Shown: in pieces, positions 26,339 to 38,770 of the stretch
How the letters are laid out: each line of letters begins with the position of its first letter
How positions within the stretch are numbered: the stretch's first letter is position 1
NCBI GenBank assembly: GCA_030544235.1
Contig: CM060469.1
Coordinates: forward strand, 20,648,517 to 20,712,516
Length of the DNA: 64,000 bases
Source: Lepturacanthus savala
Taxonomy: Eukaryota; Chordata; Actinopteri; Scombriformes; Trichiuridae
Reading direction: 5' to 3'
Notes under the pieces: model-generated
Told to the model about the DNA's origin: nothing
What the model saw: only the letters and a program-made list of their open reading frames with translations
Database searches by the model: none
Program-made: the position numbers and the translations under genes

Positions 26339-26444
26339 AAATTGTGGACTACATCGAGCGTCTGCAGGTTTTGAGGGAGATTGTGAAGAAGTTTCCCACT
26401 GTCAACTACCAGGTCTTCAAATACATCATCACACATCTCAACAG
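26339..26444 (+). CDS. arhgap5: arhgap5 exon: RhoGAP middle helices
   Basis: A 106-bp internal exon that completes a Lys codon and reads KIVDYIERLQVLREIVKKFP, then TVNYQVFKYIITHLN, ending with the first two bases of an Arg codon. The LREIVKKFP...VFKYIITHLN pattern is the conserved helix pair of the RhoGAP fold that contacts the GTPase switch regions. The donor is ACAG/GTAAAA. Because 106 is not a multiple of three, skipping this exon would shift the frame and remove the conserved Asn motif and the C-terminal tail. Its acceptor is unusual (see 26291-26338). Confidence 0.96.
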
Positions 26445-28056
26445 GTAAAACACACACACAAAGATAAATAATGTTTACATAAAACTTATGTGTGACACAC
26501 TGGTCACATACACTCACACACACTTTTTTTCTGTGTCTGTTGGAGTTCCTCAATATGAGGAGCTAAATCCCTCAATACTCCAATATTCATGATGACAGTG
26601 AACACATCACAGCAGAGAGACCTTCAGATTAATTTAGACTTAAAAACTTCCTCTGGCTCATTGCAGGATGTAAACAATACAGAGGATGTAAACAATGCAG
26701 ATTAACCGTCAGGGGGTTGTATCACACCTGCTCCTTTTTTCTAAAGTTGTAGATGTGTTAAAATCACTGTAGGTTGTGAGATGTGGTGTCGAGCGTTGAT
26801 TCTCAGAATCCTTCATTCTGCTTAATATTCAGCTGAGGAGCTGCACAGCGTGACAGCTGTCATTAATCTAATTAATTCTATGAACATTCAATACATCACC
26901 TCCTCTCTAATCATAATGTCACACTTAATGACGGAGGCTGGAATCTGACACCAAAACATCTTCAGCTCATTTAAATCTTTTTGCAGGCTGATCAACTTCA
27001 TGACAAATGATATTAACCTTGGCAGTCTACATGTTGAGGCTGTGGATTAAACTCGGAGCAAAAAAGGCAGCATGTAATTTTATTTCTAGACTATTTATGT
27101 TCTTTCTATTTAAATCTTTCTCTCTGTAAAGTGACCCAACAGGGATGTCAACTTAATTACACCTGAAAAACAAGGTGATAATGAAAACAACTATCAAGTC
27201 TTCCTCACCTCTGTCTCTGTTTATTCTGCCTTTACAGCTTCACAACTCTGATGCTTTATATCATTTTAATATGAACAACACCAGCAGTTTGATAATATCC
27301 CTTTTAGCTCTGGGAAATTGTGCTGAACAATTTTCTTTTTTTACCTCTTCAAAACAAGAATCTACAGATTTATCTTAAGTGTAGTGGATATATGTTGCTG
27401 GTTTCAGCTGCTTATCAAATAATTCTTGATTTCTATTTTTTCCATATTTTTCAATTTGGATCATGTTTAAACTTAAGAGGACTTAAACATCATTCTGATA
27501 TTATACTGTAAGGATTTAATTTCCCTGCTACATATAATCAGAGCTGAACAATGAGTTGATTTTTCACTTAGTCAATTGTCATTCATATTATTTTTCCAAA
27601 AAGGTGAAGCAGATCCTCAAAACTAGCTTCTCACTTGTGAAAAGATCCACTGCTTTTATTTGTCTAATGCTACTGGTTGTACTGGTTTATCTCAATACCA
27701 GTGTAATAGAGAGGAGGGTAGTGAGAGGTGAAATGTTGCTCATTATTAGTTTGGAACAGGTGAGAATTTCATACTGCACCTTAAACTTCCTGGACACCTG
27801 ATTTTGGAATCTGATTCTCATGAAGCTCAGATTATGTATTTCAATAAAAAACAGGCATTTTATTAAAATAAACTCTCCACAGTTAGATTGAAAAAGAAAG
27901 GAGAGAGAATATAAATGATTACATGACATGCTCCTGGTCAAATATGAATGATTTTTTTTTTATATGAATATAAAAACATGACAGTGAGTCAGGACGCTGT
28001 TATGACTTGTAAATGATGGCAGTTTAACCATTTTGCTGCTGTGTGTGGTCCTGCAG
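26445..28056 (+). other. arhgap5: arhgap5 intron, 1.61 kb
   Basis: The shortest visible intron, ending in GTGGTCCTGCAG. It holds AT-rich sequence without recognisable repeats or exons. Confidence 0.92.
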
Positions 28057-28375
28057 GGTGAGTCAGCACAGCAAAACCACCCTGATGACAGCTGACAACC
28101 TGTCCATCTGCTTCTGGCCCACGCTGATGAGGCCAGACTTCGAAAACAAGGACACGCTGTCGACCACCAAGCTGAACCAGGCCGTGTTCGAGTCCTTCAT
28201 CGTGCAGAACGACTACTTCTTCCACGGCGGCGAGGTGGCCGAGAGCTCCAGCAGCGAGGGGACGCCACCGCCGCACTGCCACAACATGGTGGAGGCGCTG
28301 CTCCCGCTGCAGCTGCCCCCGCCACTGCAGCCGCAGCAGATCCAACACACCCTGCCGAGCGAGCCGCTGATCTAA
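28057..28375 (+). CDS. arhgap5: arhgap5 terminal coding exon: end of RhoGAP domain and proline-rich tail
   Basis: Its first base completes the Arg codon begun at 26443. It then reads VSQHSKTTLMTADNLSICFW followed by PTLMRPDFENKDTLSTTKLN, with the conserved Asn of NLSICFWPTL that supports the RhoGAP active site. After FFHGGE comes a Ser/Glu-rich linker, then VEALLPLQLPPPLQPQQIQ and a short tail ending EPLI before TAA at 28373-28375. The PLQLPPPLQPQ motif belongs to the p190-B tail; p190-A has a different proline-rich end, which supports arhgap5 over arhgap35. Acceptor CTGCAG/GGTGAG; note that the exon starts with a GGTGAG that could look like a donor. GC content is clearly higher than in the flanks. 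Confidence 0.96.
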
Positions 28376-30202
28376 GAGCCAGAGGAGCATGCTGGGAGAT
28401 CTCTCTTTGGTTGTAGTCTTTGGTTGTTTTGTCGCGCTGTGTCCGCTGCTTTTTGGCCAACAATCGCCTGAAGGTCGACTTCTGCTCTATGAAACGCAAA
28501 AAAAGAAGAACAAAAAAGAAAAAAAAAAGCTGGTTGGTGATTTTTGGGGATTCATCAGCTGCTGTTTGACTTTGAGGTGAATGAGCTTTTGGGTTTAGAG
28601 ACACATTGACCGTTTGTTGGATCAAAACTAATCTGTGAGATCCGCTCATCCCAGCGAGGAAAATCCTGGATTAGAGAATTACAATCGCACGTCACCTTTT
28701 GGGACTAATTTTCAGATCTGACTGCCCTGTTTTTTTTTGTTGTTGTTTTTTTTCTTCCCGACACAGAGACTGAAAACTGTTATTGAATTTTAATTTGGCA
28801 CATAGCGACAACACTAATCGTTAAGCAGGGTCTGACTTGGAAGATGGTTGGGGCAAAAAAAAAAAAATACTTTCCCCAATAATGAAATAGCACATTTGGA
28901 TAAATTTTGGATAAATCAATAAATCTGCCCGTTTTGACCCCTTCACCCCTTCATCCTTGTTTCTCAGCTGCTCCAGGACCACAGAGAAGGGAAGTTTAAC
29001 CTTGGAGTCCCTATGACTGCAACCAAAACACCTGAAACACCTGATTCTGATGGACTCACTGAAGCATTTCACAGAGTCTTCCTGCAGATCTCAGCACAGG
29101 AAACTTTTTTTTTCTTCTTCTGTTGTTTGACCCCCATCACTGGTCACTAACACCACATCTGTCCAGACGTCAAACAGGTGCACAAATGCTGAGCTTGTGA
29201 ACTCGAAGCCTGGCAGAAGTAAAACAAATTGGGGATTATTTTTTGTTTTTGTGGGAGCTCCTCTTTTAAATACGAGAAGACTTGACCCCTTCCCCACTAC
29301 ATGAACTTTGACCCCTTAAAGGACAGCACATGCACGATTCATGTCAAAGGTCCCACATGCCAATTTCATGTCTTTGTTTTTTTTTTTCATTATTTGGACT
29401 TTATTTTTTTTTTAAATATGTTTTTTTGTAACTGTCTGATTTCTACCCAGTTTGTGTGTGTGTATGTGTGTGTGTGATGATGTGTGTGCTGGTGTATCTG
29501 TGGTCTGTAAACAGCCAGTTTTTCCCTTCTCTTCAGAGGGAAGTGGGGGATTCAGGAGGGAAATATGAATTTAAATGTGGACTCGTAACGCTGCGTACGA
29601 ATGAAAATCTGACTTCATGGATTCACTACAGAACTTTCAGCATAACTTTCTTTAGAGCCTCTAACTCTTAATACGACTGAAATCTCCTTCTGAAGGGAAC
29701 CCCCCCCCACACACACACACAGACCCCTCCATGATGGCACATGAGTGAGAAAACCACTACGTCGCAATGCATTTTGGATCCGTTCGTTGGAGGAGGCGTC
29801 TTCCACCTTCGATTACTCCCTTCACTTTCTCGGAGGAGGCTTCCCGCTGCCTTCATTTCTGTTGTTTTCTTTTTGTTATCCTGTTCTGTTGGTTTGTTGG
29901 AAACTAAAAATTTGCATGTCTGTTTTTGCCACTTAGTGAAAGAAAAAAGAACTTTAACGTCTTAAAAAAAGAAAAAAGAAGATATGAAACACTTTTGAAA
30001 CTCTTAAAAGGAGCTATTGTTCAGATTTGCATCGTTTTATCTGAATGGTTTTTGGTTTAAGGGGAACATTTCCACAGAAAAACTCTCAGAGGAGTTTAGT
30101 TTTTTGCATTTGTTTCTTTTCTGTCATGCAAGAAATCAGCTCTTAATATCATATTTTTTGGTTATATGTTGAATAGTTTTCCCTAAATAGAGGAAAGAAG
30201 TA

Positions 30203-30251
30203 TAAGTATATATATATATATAATATGTATATATACATATATATATATATA
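30203..30251. repeat. TA-rich imperfect palindromic repeat
   Basis: Two TA runs flank ATATGTATATATACATAT, which is self-complementary and could form a hairpin in the mRNA. Confidence 0.85.
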
Positions 30252-31250
30252 AATTTCTCAGCAGCAGAGGCTGCTGATTTAGTGAAATACCACGGGGTAC
30301 TGGACTGTATAATCTGTCAGAAGCTATAATCATATTTCTTTGTGGTTCTGATGGTGTAACTGAACCATGTTTTTTTTCTCTGATGGTGTGTGAGTGTGTG
30401 TGGAGGGAGGGAGTGAGTTTGATAACAGATTTTGATAAGTTTGAATTCCTCTTTGGCCGTCTGAAGGAGAAAATGGAAAAATCCCACATCGCTGTTTTTC
30501 ATCAGAAACTTAATGGCAAAATAAGGGCAGAGAGGAAATGTATTTGGGATCACGTAGCTTTTATTCACCTCAGCCCAACTTTGTTTCTCTGGTCCCAACA
30601 CTGAGCATCATCTAGAAGATAAAACCCTCAAACCCAGGGGGATGTTAAACATTTATCACACCTTTAAAGTTATTTCCAGAATCTTCAGACATTCTGCTGT
30701 CCATCTGGATCAAAATATTTCACCTGCTGCAAAATAACTATTTTAACTTGTTTTTCGGGTCAAGTGAAGTATTTATCTCAGTATTACACAATGTTACCTA
30801 AATCTTTCTGTTTCATGCTGCTTTATACTTCCACTCCAGTACATTTCAGAGGAAATGCTTTTACATCACTACATTTACACATATTTTTTCACAACTTGTG
30901 CTGCAAGATTTGTAAATGCTAATATTGCTAGTTTTACCCATATACAGCTCTAAATATGTCTAGCACCTAATCAGTTAATTCTAATTCATTTCTAAAGTTA
31001 CTTAGAAAGTATTTTCATTAGTGCCAGCTTTCGCAGCGACTTCCTAGAAATTTCTTAGGAAATGACAGACCTGTTAAATAAAATGTTGGTTGACTTGCAT
31101 GATGTGAAGCGAAATTAAAAACGTACGATCAGTGATATGATCTATACTAAAGTTATTATATTGTATATTTATACACTACACCACATTTATATTTTTTGTT
31201 ATATGTAACTAGTAAGAAGATGTGTTATTTCTGGATTTTGTCCTTGTTTA

Positions 31251-31256
31251 AATAAA
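31251..31256 (+). terminator. arhgap5: Candidate poly(A) signal AATAAA
   Basis: Canonical hexamer about 2.9 kb after the stop codon, within AT-rich sequence and just before an AAT repeat. It lacks an obvious GT-rich downstream element. Confidence 0.35.
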
Positions 31257-31278
31257 CTAATATTCTAATAATAAAAAC

Positions 31279-31307
31279 AATAATAATAATAATAATAATA
31301 ATAATAG
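31279..31307. repeat. (AAT)n microsatellite
   Basis: About nine AAT units. Confidence 0.9.
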
Positions 31308-32859
31308 AGTTGTAATTTGGGAAACGGGTAAAAATAATATTTTAAATGGTGCAGCAGACTTGATATTTTTGATCCAGATGGACAGAATAAATGTTTTGAG
31401 GATTCTGACCAAAACATGTAAAAAATACACAAAAACACATTACAACAACACATAGCAGTATGTAGGTACTCATTTTTTATCTTAAGAACTTAAAATGATG
31501 ATGCTATGGAGTAAACTTCAAGAAAGAATTGGATCTGGTCTGGGATCAACCCTTTTTTGTGTTAAGACCAATCAGACAGCTGCTCTCTAGTTAAGGGAAT
31601 TTCTTTGACCTCACATGATCAGTTTGAACCAAACTCCCTAAAATGTGATCAGCAGGTCAATTTTTTTATTCATTCATACGTTGATCTAATTGGGTCTAAT
31701 CAGGATTTGCTGACTAAACATAATTTTAGTGTTTCCACCCCATTCTAGGAAGCTATAAAAGATGTTGAAAAGTGTTCTGATGACTGTCAGCGTTGAAGGA
31801 TGTTTCCAATTAGAGAAATGTCAAGTTCCAGTTCAGAGATGTGTCTCTTGTGTCCTCACTTGGTCTTTTCAATCCACAGTAATGTTTTTAATTCCAGATG
31901 GGGTCACAGTAATTTACAGTTTTGCCAAATTCTGGCAGAAGTGTGGAAAGAAATAAATGCCGAACATTTGGTGGCTGCAGCTCTGTAGTTTTGCGATGTT
32001 CATTTTTAATGTAATATTTGAGGGTTTTGGAGCTCACACAAAATGAGCTGCTGGAAAGTGCCACTGACATGTGGAAACTTTCATTTAAAAAATCAGAACA
32101 ATTCCAGAAGAAACCTTTTAATATTTAATGAATAAGGATATTTGTGAGTTCTTGGGTTTAACCTCTATCTGACATTTTTTTTATGATAAAAACCATGAGA
32201 GGGCAGATACTTTAAAGGAGGGAGATGGAACGTAGCCAACATGGATTCTCAATTTAAACAAGGGAAAGGTCGTACCTAAGAGGATGAAATGGAGCCAAAA
32301 ATCTGTCCAACATCACCACTGATATGATTTAGCGAAGTTTAAGGACACTTGAAGGAGACACATGTCTGGAACAGGACCTGTTTCAGACAAATGAGGCATA
32401 ATTTTCCTTTGAGGTCTAAATGAGAGGGTAAAGGGTGTGTTAAAGGGGATAAATATTCAGAATGGAACTGAGCCAAAAGCCCATTTTAAGGTTTCATGAT
32501 GTCGGACTGACAAGGATATTGAAGTGAGCGAATGGGAAGAGTGGAACAGAGCCAAGAGCATCTTCAAGCTGATGTGTTTTTGGGGGATTGGAGGGTGGGG
32601 GGATGAGGGACGGTTCAGCAGCTGCTAGATAATTAAAGATTAAGATGTTCGTCTGTAGTTTTCCATCAAATCAATCAACTGTTTATTATTTTTTTTTATC
32701 ATTCTGTCGACAAGATCAGCTCTCATCCAGTCACACAGGTGTACAAACCAACTACTCTGACTTTTAACATCATCCGCTGTGTATTATAGTAAATAAAAAT
32801 GATTTTCAGAAATGAAACATTCTAAAACAAGTTTTTTTTTTCTCTCCATGAAGTTTCCA

Positions 32860-32865
32860 AATAAA
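32860..32865 (+). terminator. arhgap5: Candidate distal poly(A) signal AATAAA
   Basis: The hexamer in TTTCCAAATAAAGTTTCC is followed by T-rich and GTGTTTTC sequence within 40 bases, a typical cleavage-site context. It would give a 3' UTR of about 4.5 kb. Confidence 0.45.
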
Positions 32866-35099
32866 GTTTCCTTTTTTCCAAAAGCTACTGTGTTTTCATT
32901 TTATTTTGAACTCTATGGTTCTGTAAAAGACTAAACTGACATTTCACATTGTTTTCAGGACTGAAATATGTTCTCTGTGTTTTTGGAGATGCAGTCAATG
33001 TCACAGAAGGGTCAGAGGTCAAGCAAAGAGCCAAAAACAGAGCCAAAATATAGTCATATAATTATTAGAAGTTGTTCTATAAGTAGTCACTGGTGAAGTA
33101 GTATTATGATCTTTTAGTGAAGTAGAATTTGCAGTACTATACTATGAAAACATGACAAAGGTATAGGTATTTTTGCATACATAAGTATTTTTATATCAGC
33201 AGCAAAATGTTATAATTCATACTAATAAGAGGGTTCTGCATTATTCACTGCTATATTAAAGTGTAAGCAGCATTTTAATGTAGTAGCAAGTTGTAGGTGG
33301 AGCTATACATTTCATATTTTTTCTACTGATACCAGCATTTATTTATGTAAAATTCCAAAAGGTGGAATAGAATTATAAAAAGTCATCACAAGTGCCTTAA
33401 AACAACTTAACACAGCTTGAGTTTACTTTACTTGAGTAAATGTACTTACTTACTTTTTACCATTTACAGAATTACAGTATTAGTGAAGCAATTTATAGTT
33501 TTGATATGCTGCATCATTTTAAGATGTATTACCTTGTCCTTGGTGAACCTTGATTTGGTTTTATATGGTCATATGTTGAGCGGGTGCAGTGCACCACCTG
33601 GTGGTTGAAACATAAACTGCACAACACAAAATTGTAATTGCAAATGTCCAAATAATGTATGTGTATGGCAAGAAATGTTAATATTTAAAGGATAAATTGG
33701 AGTAACTGGAAATCTGTGCTCTTCCAATCCCATTTTAGGACACCTATTTTTTTCTTTTTTTATGACTCACATTCTTTTTTCTCATAATATTCAAATCAGT
33801 TTAATCACAGTAATTACAGAATGTGATCTATTCCAACAATGATAATTTCATAGGAAATTCAAAGGTGGGGATCATCCTAACAATACAGTGGCTAAGTATA
33901 TCTCAAGTGACCTAGTAGATACAATCACAAAGACAGATCAGTCATGACATAATAAATAATATAAGTGCTGAAGAAGAGAATAGTCATGAAAAAAATTATC
34001 CCCCTACCCCAAAACAAACCAATAACGGGTAGCTTATACATCGCAATTCCTCTGCATCCTGTTTTTTTGTTTGTTTAGGACATATATGGAGTCAGGGTAC
34101 ATGCCACTTTCCTTTCTGTCTGCAACCTAAACGGCATATGCAGCTACTTTGCCTAATTCAGTCATCCAGTTCCTAGAATGCCTTTCTCATCCTAAGAACT
34201 GAATACACTTTTTTTGCATAACAACTGCAAAAAAAGATAAATAACTCACAACTTCATCTCTAAACTTCTCCATATTTAACCCAATGGGTAAACTCCAGTT
34301 CTGAGCAGTGAGCACAATAAGGAAGAGCCAGAAACTGCAGTTAATTGAATGGCCACCTGAGGCTGGTCTTAATAGTGAGTCAATCCCCATAGAACCCCAT
34401 GTTAAATTACAAAACTTTACAGCAGAAAAAATATCTTAACAGCCTGCTACAAAGAGTGAATTTGGTCTATATAGACAATTTCATTATTCATGAAAGTGGT
34501 GTGAAGGGTGATTCTCTTTCCTAACTCACACGTTTTCATTTTATTGAGGCTTCAAAATAAGCATAAATCTCTATTATTAAACGTGTATCCTGTTTGAGTA
34601 ATAGCTACCTGTCAGGTCTCTGCTTAGCTTGATGCTAACAGCTCCTCAGCTAATGAGCTCAGGCTGTTTCTGCCTTTTGGATCATTTGATGAACATATCA
34701 AACATGTTGTTGCTGACTGTACCAAATGAGTAGAGAAGGCTTCTGTGCTCTATTGTTTTCAGTGAGTGTATTTCTATTATTTTATTTAAGTGTATCTGTC
34801 TCCAGGTCATCAACATAGCAAGCTAATGAATTAACACACAAGTCAAAATATAATCGTATTATAATTTATATAGGCTAATAAACCTATATTTAGCACCAAG
34901 CTCACTTTTTATCTAAGTTGCTAATTTCATTTTTCTGTCATATCTAAATTTGTTGTAACCTTATCGTGTTTTTATAAGTTGCTTTAGATACAGTGAAAAC
35001 GGATAATTTATACTAAGTGTTTTTTATTAATTTATCGTTATGCTAACTGGTTGCTATTATTTTTTCTTTGCTCTTTTGACCGTTAGCTGCAAGGAGGTA

Positions 35100-35184
35100 G
35101 CAAAGCATAGATATAGATACGTAGATGCTGTATACAGGCATGTCAGACACGTCAACACGGCCGCCATCTTGGGCAGGGGTTGGT
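35100..35184 (-). repeat. Left arm of an inverted GC-rich repeat pair
   Basis: Read on the minus strand, 35177-35151 gives CCTGCCCAAGATGGCGGCCG and continues TGTTGAC. This matches 38670-38696 at 25 of 27 positions, in inverted orientation. Weaker similarity continues outward (GCATCTACGTATCTAT against GCGTCTACGTGTCGAT). It contains the YY1-type word CAAGATGGCGGC. Both core differences are C to T in this arm. Confidence 0.6.
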
Positions 35185-35355
35185 CAGATGGTTCAGACCA
35201 GGACTGCCCAATCCTGCACCCTGAAAGCTGCCATCCTGCCTTCTTTTAGGAATCTCCTTACTCTGATACACCTGATTCTAATTATCAACTCGTTATCAAG
35301 TAGCTGGAGCTTGTCAGGGACTTGTTAATAATTAGAATCAGGCGTATTAGGGTGA
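35185..35355 (+). repeat. Palindromic MITE-like fragment
   Basis: ACACCTGATTCTAATTATCA is followed about 50 bases later by its near reverse complement AATAATTAGAATCAGGCG, with CTCGTTATCAAGTAGCTGGA between. This resembles a widespread palindromic fish repeat around a CCTGATTC...GAATCAGG core. The outer termini are decayed. Confidence 0.55.
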
Positions 35356-36589
35356 ATCCTAATTCCATCCTTAAACCTTAATCTCAAAAGCATGTGTTCT
35401 TGCCAAGTGTGAGTGGTGTCCCAGTTCTCTGAAGTTTAAAACAAGGGCTGAAATGAAGGGCTAACCTTCCTTCAAACCTGAGATTTTCAGAGGTCTCCCT
35501 TCCATGCATTACTTCTCTCCTCAACAAACCAAGCAACAAATATGGTGCCAAAAACTACACGGAAAGTGAGCTACAAATGTATGTATTTTCTTTGTTAATA
35601 GTTGAATAAATATAACAAAAAAAACCCATTGTATTATCTTAGTTTAGGTCCATTTTATGGATTATTTGCTGTTTTGTTGCATAACATTCATTTTTTATTT
35701 TATGATCGTTTATCAGCAACAGAGGAGCAGACACCATTATAAAATGATTATTTTCCCAGTGTACATGTATTTGTTAAGTTGTGCACACTACCTAAAATTT
35801 TTGCGATGATAATATTATAAAATGACAGAGTTAATGTTATTTACCGTAGCTGCAGAGTTATCTATCATATATAACCCCTGTTTGATGCAGGGACTTAGTT
35901 CTGTTAGTGAATAACAGATTATAATTAACTCACCTAAAGAGTATGACTACAAAATTAACAACTTGGTGAAGTTAATGGCCTAATAGCCCCCAGCAATTTA
36001 AATATATGATTGACCTATAGATAACTGCTTATGTGTTATTAAAATAGCAAGGTTACAATGCAAATCAACTATTGTTATACAGTTTTTTATTCCACATGTG
36101 GATATTGATAAATTATAATATGTTGTATATTGTATATAACAGGTTTTCATTTTTGTCATTTATTTCAAGAAGAGAAGTTTTTACAGAATTACATATTTAA
36201 TGTGTAAACATTTTTTTTCACTTAATTGACAAAAATTTTACAATTTTTTCACGACACACATGAGTCATGTCCATGTCAACCAACTATTTCTCATTTCCCC
36301 AGGTGAAGAATGATGATCCATCCAGCATCCACTTGTCTCTGTCAGCCACAAGACCCCCGAACCCCTTCTTATAGAAAAAAACAAAATCCATTCACCTCAT
36401 AGACGATCTGAAGAGAGAGCAGACCCACCACAAAGAGAGCGTTCCACCAAAATGGAGCGTTTTTTTCTTTTTTCTTTTAATTTATTGGAATTGTAATCAC
36501 ATGTAATTAACCATGTTCTCAGGTCTGACTGTTTTATGTTGACAGTTACTGCATTTTTTGCACATTTCTTTTCACTACCTCTGTATATC

Positions 36590-37822
36590 CTTCCTCTTTT
36601 CTTAGGGTCTCCATTGACCCGTTTTAAAAAAATAAAAGAACCACTTATATTTGTTTATTTGCATTAAGATTTTTTGGACTTTTTCAGGTACCCCTAGTTC
36701 AATAAAATGAAACAAAAAATGTTTTCAGTAAATTGTAAAATGCTCTGGTTAAAATTGTTACGTTTGTGGTGTTAGGGTCAGTTTTGACCCGGTTATAAAA
36801 ATAAGAATATAAAGCAACAATTAGAGCAAAAACTGAAGTCATAAGTGGACTGTCAGCCAACACAATGACAGCCAGCTCTTCTCCCAATTATTTGAGGTTC
36901 AGGGGATTTTCATTTTCCCCTTGTTATCCATTTTACCTGCACAGGAATAAAACAAAGCGGTCATGTCCAAACAGGAGATCAATTTAACAGATAATTGGTG
37001 ACTTGCAGAGTTTACATCTTCAAATTGCAGTGAAATGATAAAAAGCCCACAATTATGCTCAAATAAGGGAGTGGACAAGCCAGCGAATGCCGAGATTGCA
37101 AGAAGCGAATGACCAGGAGACGGCTAATAGTTTTAATGTTTTACAACATACTTGATGTGTCTGCCAATGATCCAATTTTGTTGTGGACCCACATTCACCA
37201 AGAGGAGAATGTTTCTTGAAGAGTGGGGAATGTCCCATGTGGAGCCACACATTGACTGATAGGAAGAGGAATCATGAGATCCAGATGCAGATCGGTTTGA
37301 TCTTGCAAATCTATGTTTTTATGGTGTGACATGTTCTAATCTTCATTTAGTTTTTGTATCAAAGTTCTATTTCTGAAAAACAAAACAAAAACTTTTTAGG
37401 TTTTTTATTGAAGTAAATAAATATTGGTCGTAATTAACTGGTAACACCATAGATGTTATTATATATAATATTAAAAATAAAAAAATAAAACTAATTTATT
37501 CAGGATATATGTTCTAATAGCCCTCAGGAATAATGTGATGCAACAACAACCTTTTATTTATATATATAATTCTCTTGAGGTTCATTTTACCACTTTTTAA
37601 AATTGAAATCAAGGGTTATATTGACAAAAAAAGCCTAGAGACCCACACTAAAAATATTAAAACCAATATTTTCATAGTTAAGGAAGCCTAACAAGATAAC
37701 CAAGAGATGAGAAACAAATTGTTTGATAAATAATTGTTTTTAGTGTATTTTACAGATGATTTATGGTCAAAACTGACCCATTAAGATAAGAGGTGGTAGC
37801 AGTAAACTAAGACAAGAGGGTT
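36590..37822 (+). mobile_element. Decayed piggyBac-like transposon (approximate limits)
   Basis: A transposase remnant at 37030-37257 lies between inverted subterminal copies of GGGTCAGTTTTGACC (36775-36789 on plus; 37765-37779 on minus). The right end reads AAGAGGGTTAA, compatible with CCCTCTT termini at a TTAA target. The left end is uncertain; CCTCTTTTCTTAGGGTC near 36591 is the best candidate. The element is broken and cannot be active. Confidence 0.55.
37030..37257 (+). pseudogene. piggyBac transposase C-terminal fragment with two frameshifts
   Basis: Three pieces in order: from 37032, KSPQLCSNKGVDKP, matching the NKGGVD motif of piggyBac DDE transposases; from 37106, RMTRRRLIVLMFYNILDVSA then NDPILLWTH, matching the family's RRWPLALFYNILDVA-type helix; from 37209 MFLEEWGMSHVEPHID, matching the FLxELGxxLVxPxI segment. 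The first and third pieces share a frame and the middle one is shifted, so at least two indels have broken it. This is a DNA-transposon fossil, not a host gene. Confidence 0.75.
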
Positions 37823-38669
37823 AAAGTGAACAGTTTGTCTTTTGATTGAATAGATCTATTTAAATAAAGTTTGACTTTGAACAGATGGTGGGAATAAGCA
37901 TAGGGAATAAGTGTTTTTATGTAATTCTAGATTACGAAGAAAGAAACGCAGCAAACAAGAAACAATGTTTTGCATGTGTTGTAATTTTAATGTAATTTTA
38001 ATTGAATTTGATGAACGTTATCTATTAAACGAAACTAACGCTGTTAGCTTATTAACGGTTAGTAGCTTGTGTCAGGACAAGAAAAAAGACATTTTTTGTT
38101 ATTAAGACGATGAAAGTGACATTCGACAATCAGCCACCGTAAGGTACTGTGCTAAATATGCAATATAATTGCTACATTATTTATTAAATCAGTTTTATTC
38201 CACTGAAATTAACTTTAACTGCTGATATAAATGATGTATCTGTAACTAGCTAACGTAAATGAGCATTTAGAACTGAGCGTTGTCAAGATGAAACTTCTAT
38301 GTAGGTTTCCAATTATCATAAAGATTATTAATAGTGAATTATTTATTTCATTCGGTTATAATAATGTATTATTAATACATCTATTGTTAAATATATATTT
38401 TTGTTAATATTATTGTTATTACTGTTATTATATATCATTCTGTTTCGATATGCAAAAAATGCGTTGCAGGATTTCAATGTTGTCACTGTCTCACACTGTA
38501 TTTTATACTATATTTTGTATGAAAAAATTTTTTAATTTAACCAATCTATGTTGTACCATAAATATATGTCGGACATTTTTAATTAAAATCGGTTTAAAAT
38601 TCTGTGAGATAATGTGAATAGTAATAATTAATGAAAGACCTCTGACTCACTAAATAGACACGGCTGGCA

Positions 38670-38770
38670 CCTGCCCAAGATGGCGGCCGCGCTGACGCGT
38701 TGTTCTAATGGACAGCAGCGTCAGAGTCGGCGTCTACGTGTCGATGGCAGCGAAGAAACGCGAGAAGGAG
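38670..38770 (+). promoter_or_regulatory. Right arm of the inverted GC-rich pair; possible promoter-like segment
   Basis: CCTGCCCAAGATGGCGGCCG starts a short GC- and CpG-rich patch within very AT-rich DNA. It includes a YY1-type CAAGATGGCGGC word, which often sits at transcription starts. Two overlapping frames stay open to about 38850: one from ATG 38680 (58 codons) and one giving MAAKKREKELWRRHMKRRQL from about 38743. I recognise neither. It may be a terminal repeat of a large element, a promoter with a first exon, or both. Confidence 0.4.

Larger units (their letters stand above)
28376..32885 (+). other. arhgap5: arhgap5 3' UTR (proposed extent)
   Basis: It follows the stop codon directly without a splice. 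It is rich in A and T homopolymers and holds TG, TA and AAT short repeats. The end is not certain: AATAAA occurs at 31251 and 32860, among other copies. p190-B messages in other vertebrates have UTRs of several kilobases, so either is plausible. A TGTATATA Pumilio-type word lies in the TA-rich run near 30226. Confidence 0.6.

Noticed and set aside
27989..28649. 133- and 150-codon minus-strand frames over the last exon
   Set aside because: Shadows of the GC-rich arhgap5 coding sequence; the plus frame has correct splicing and a known domain.
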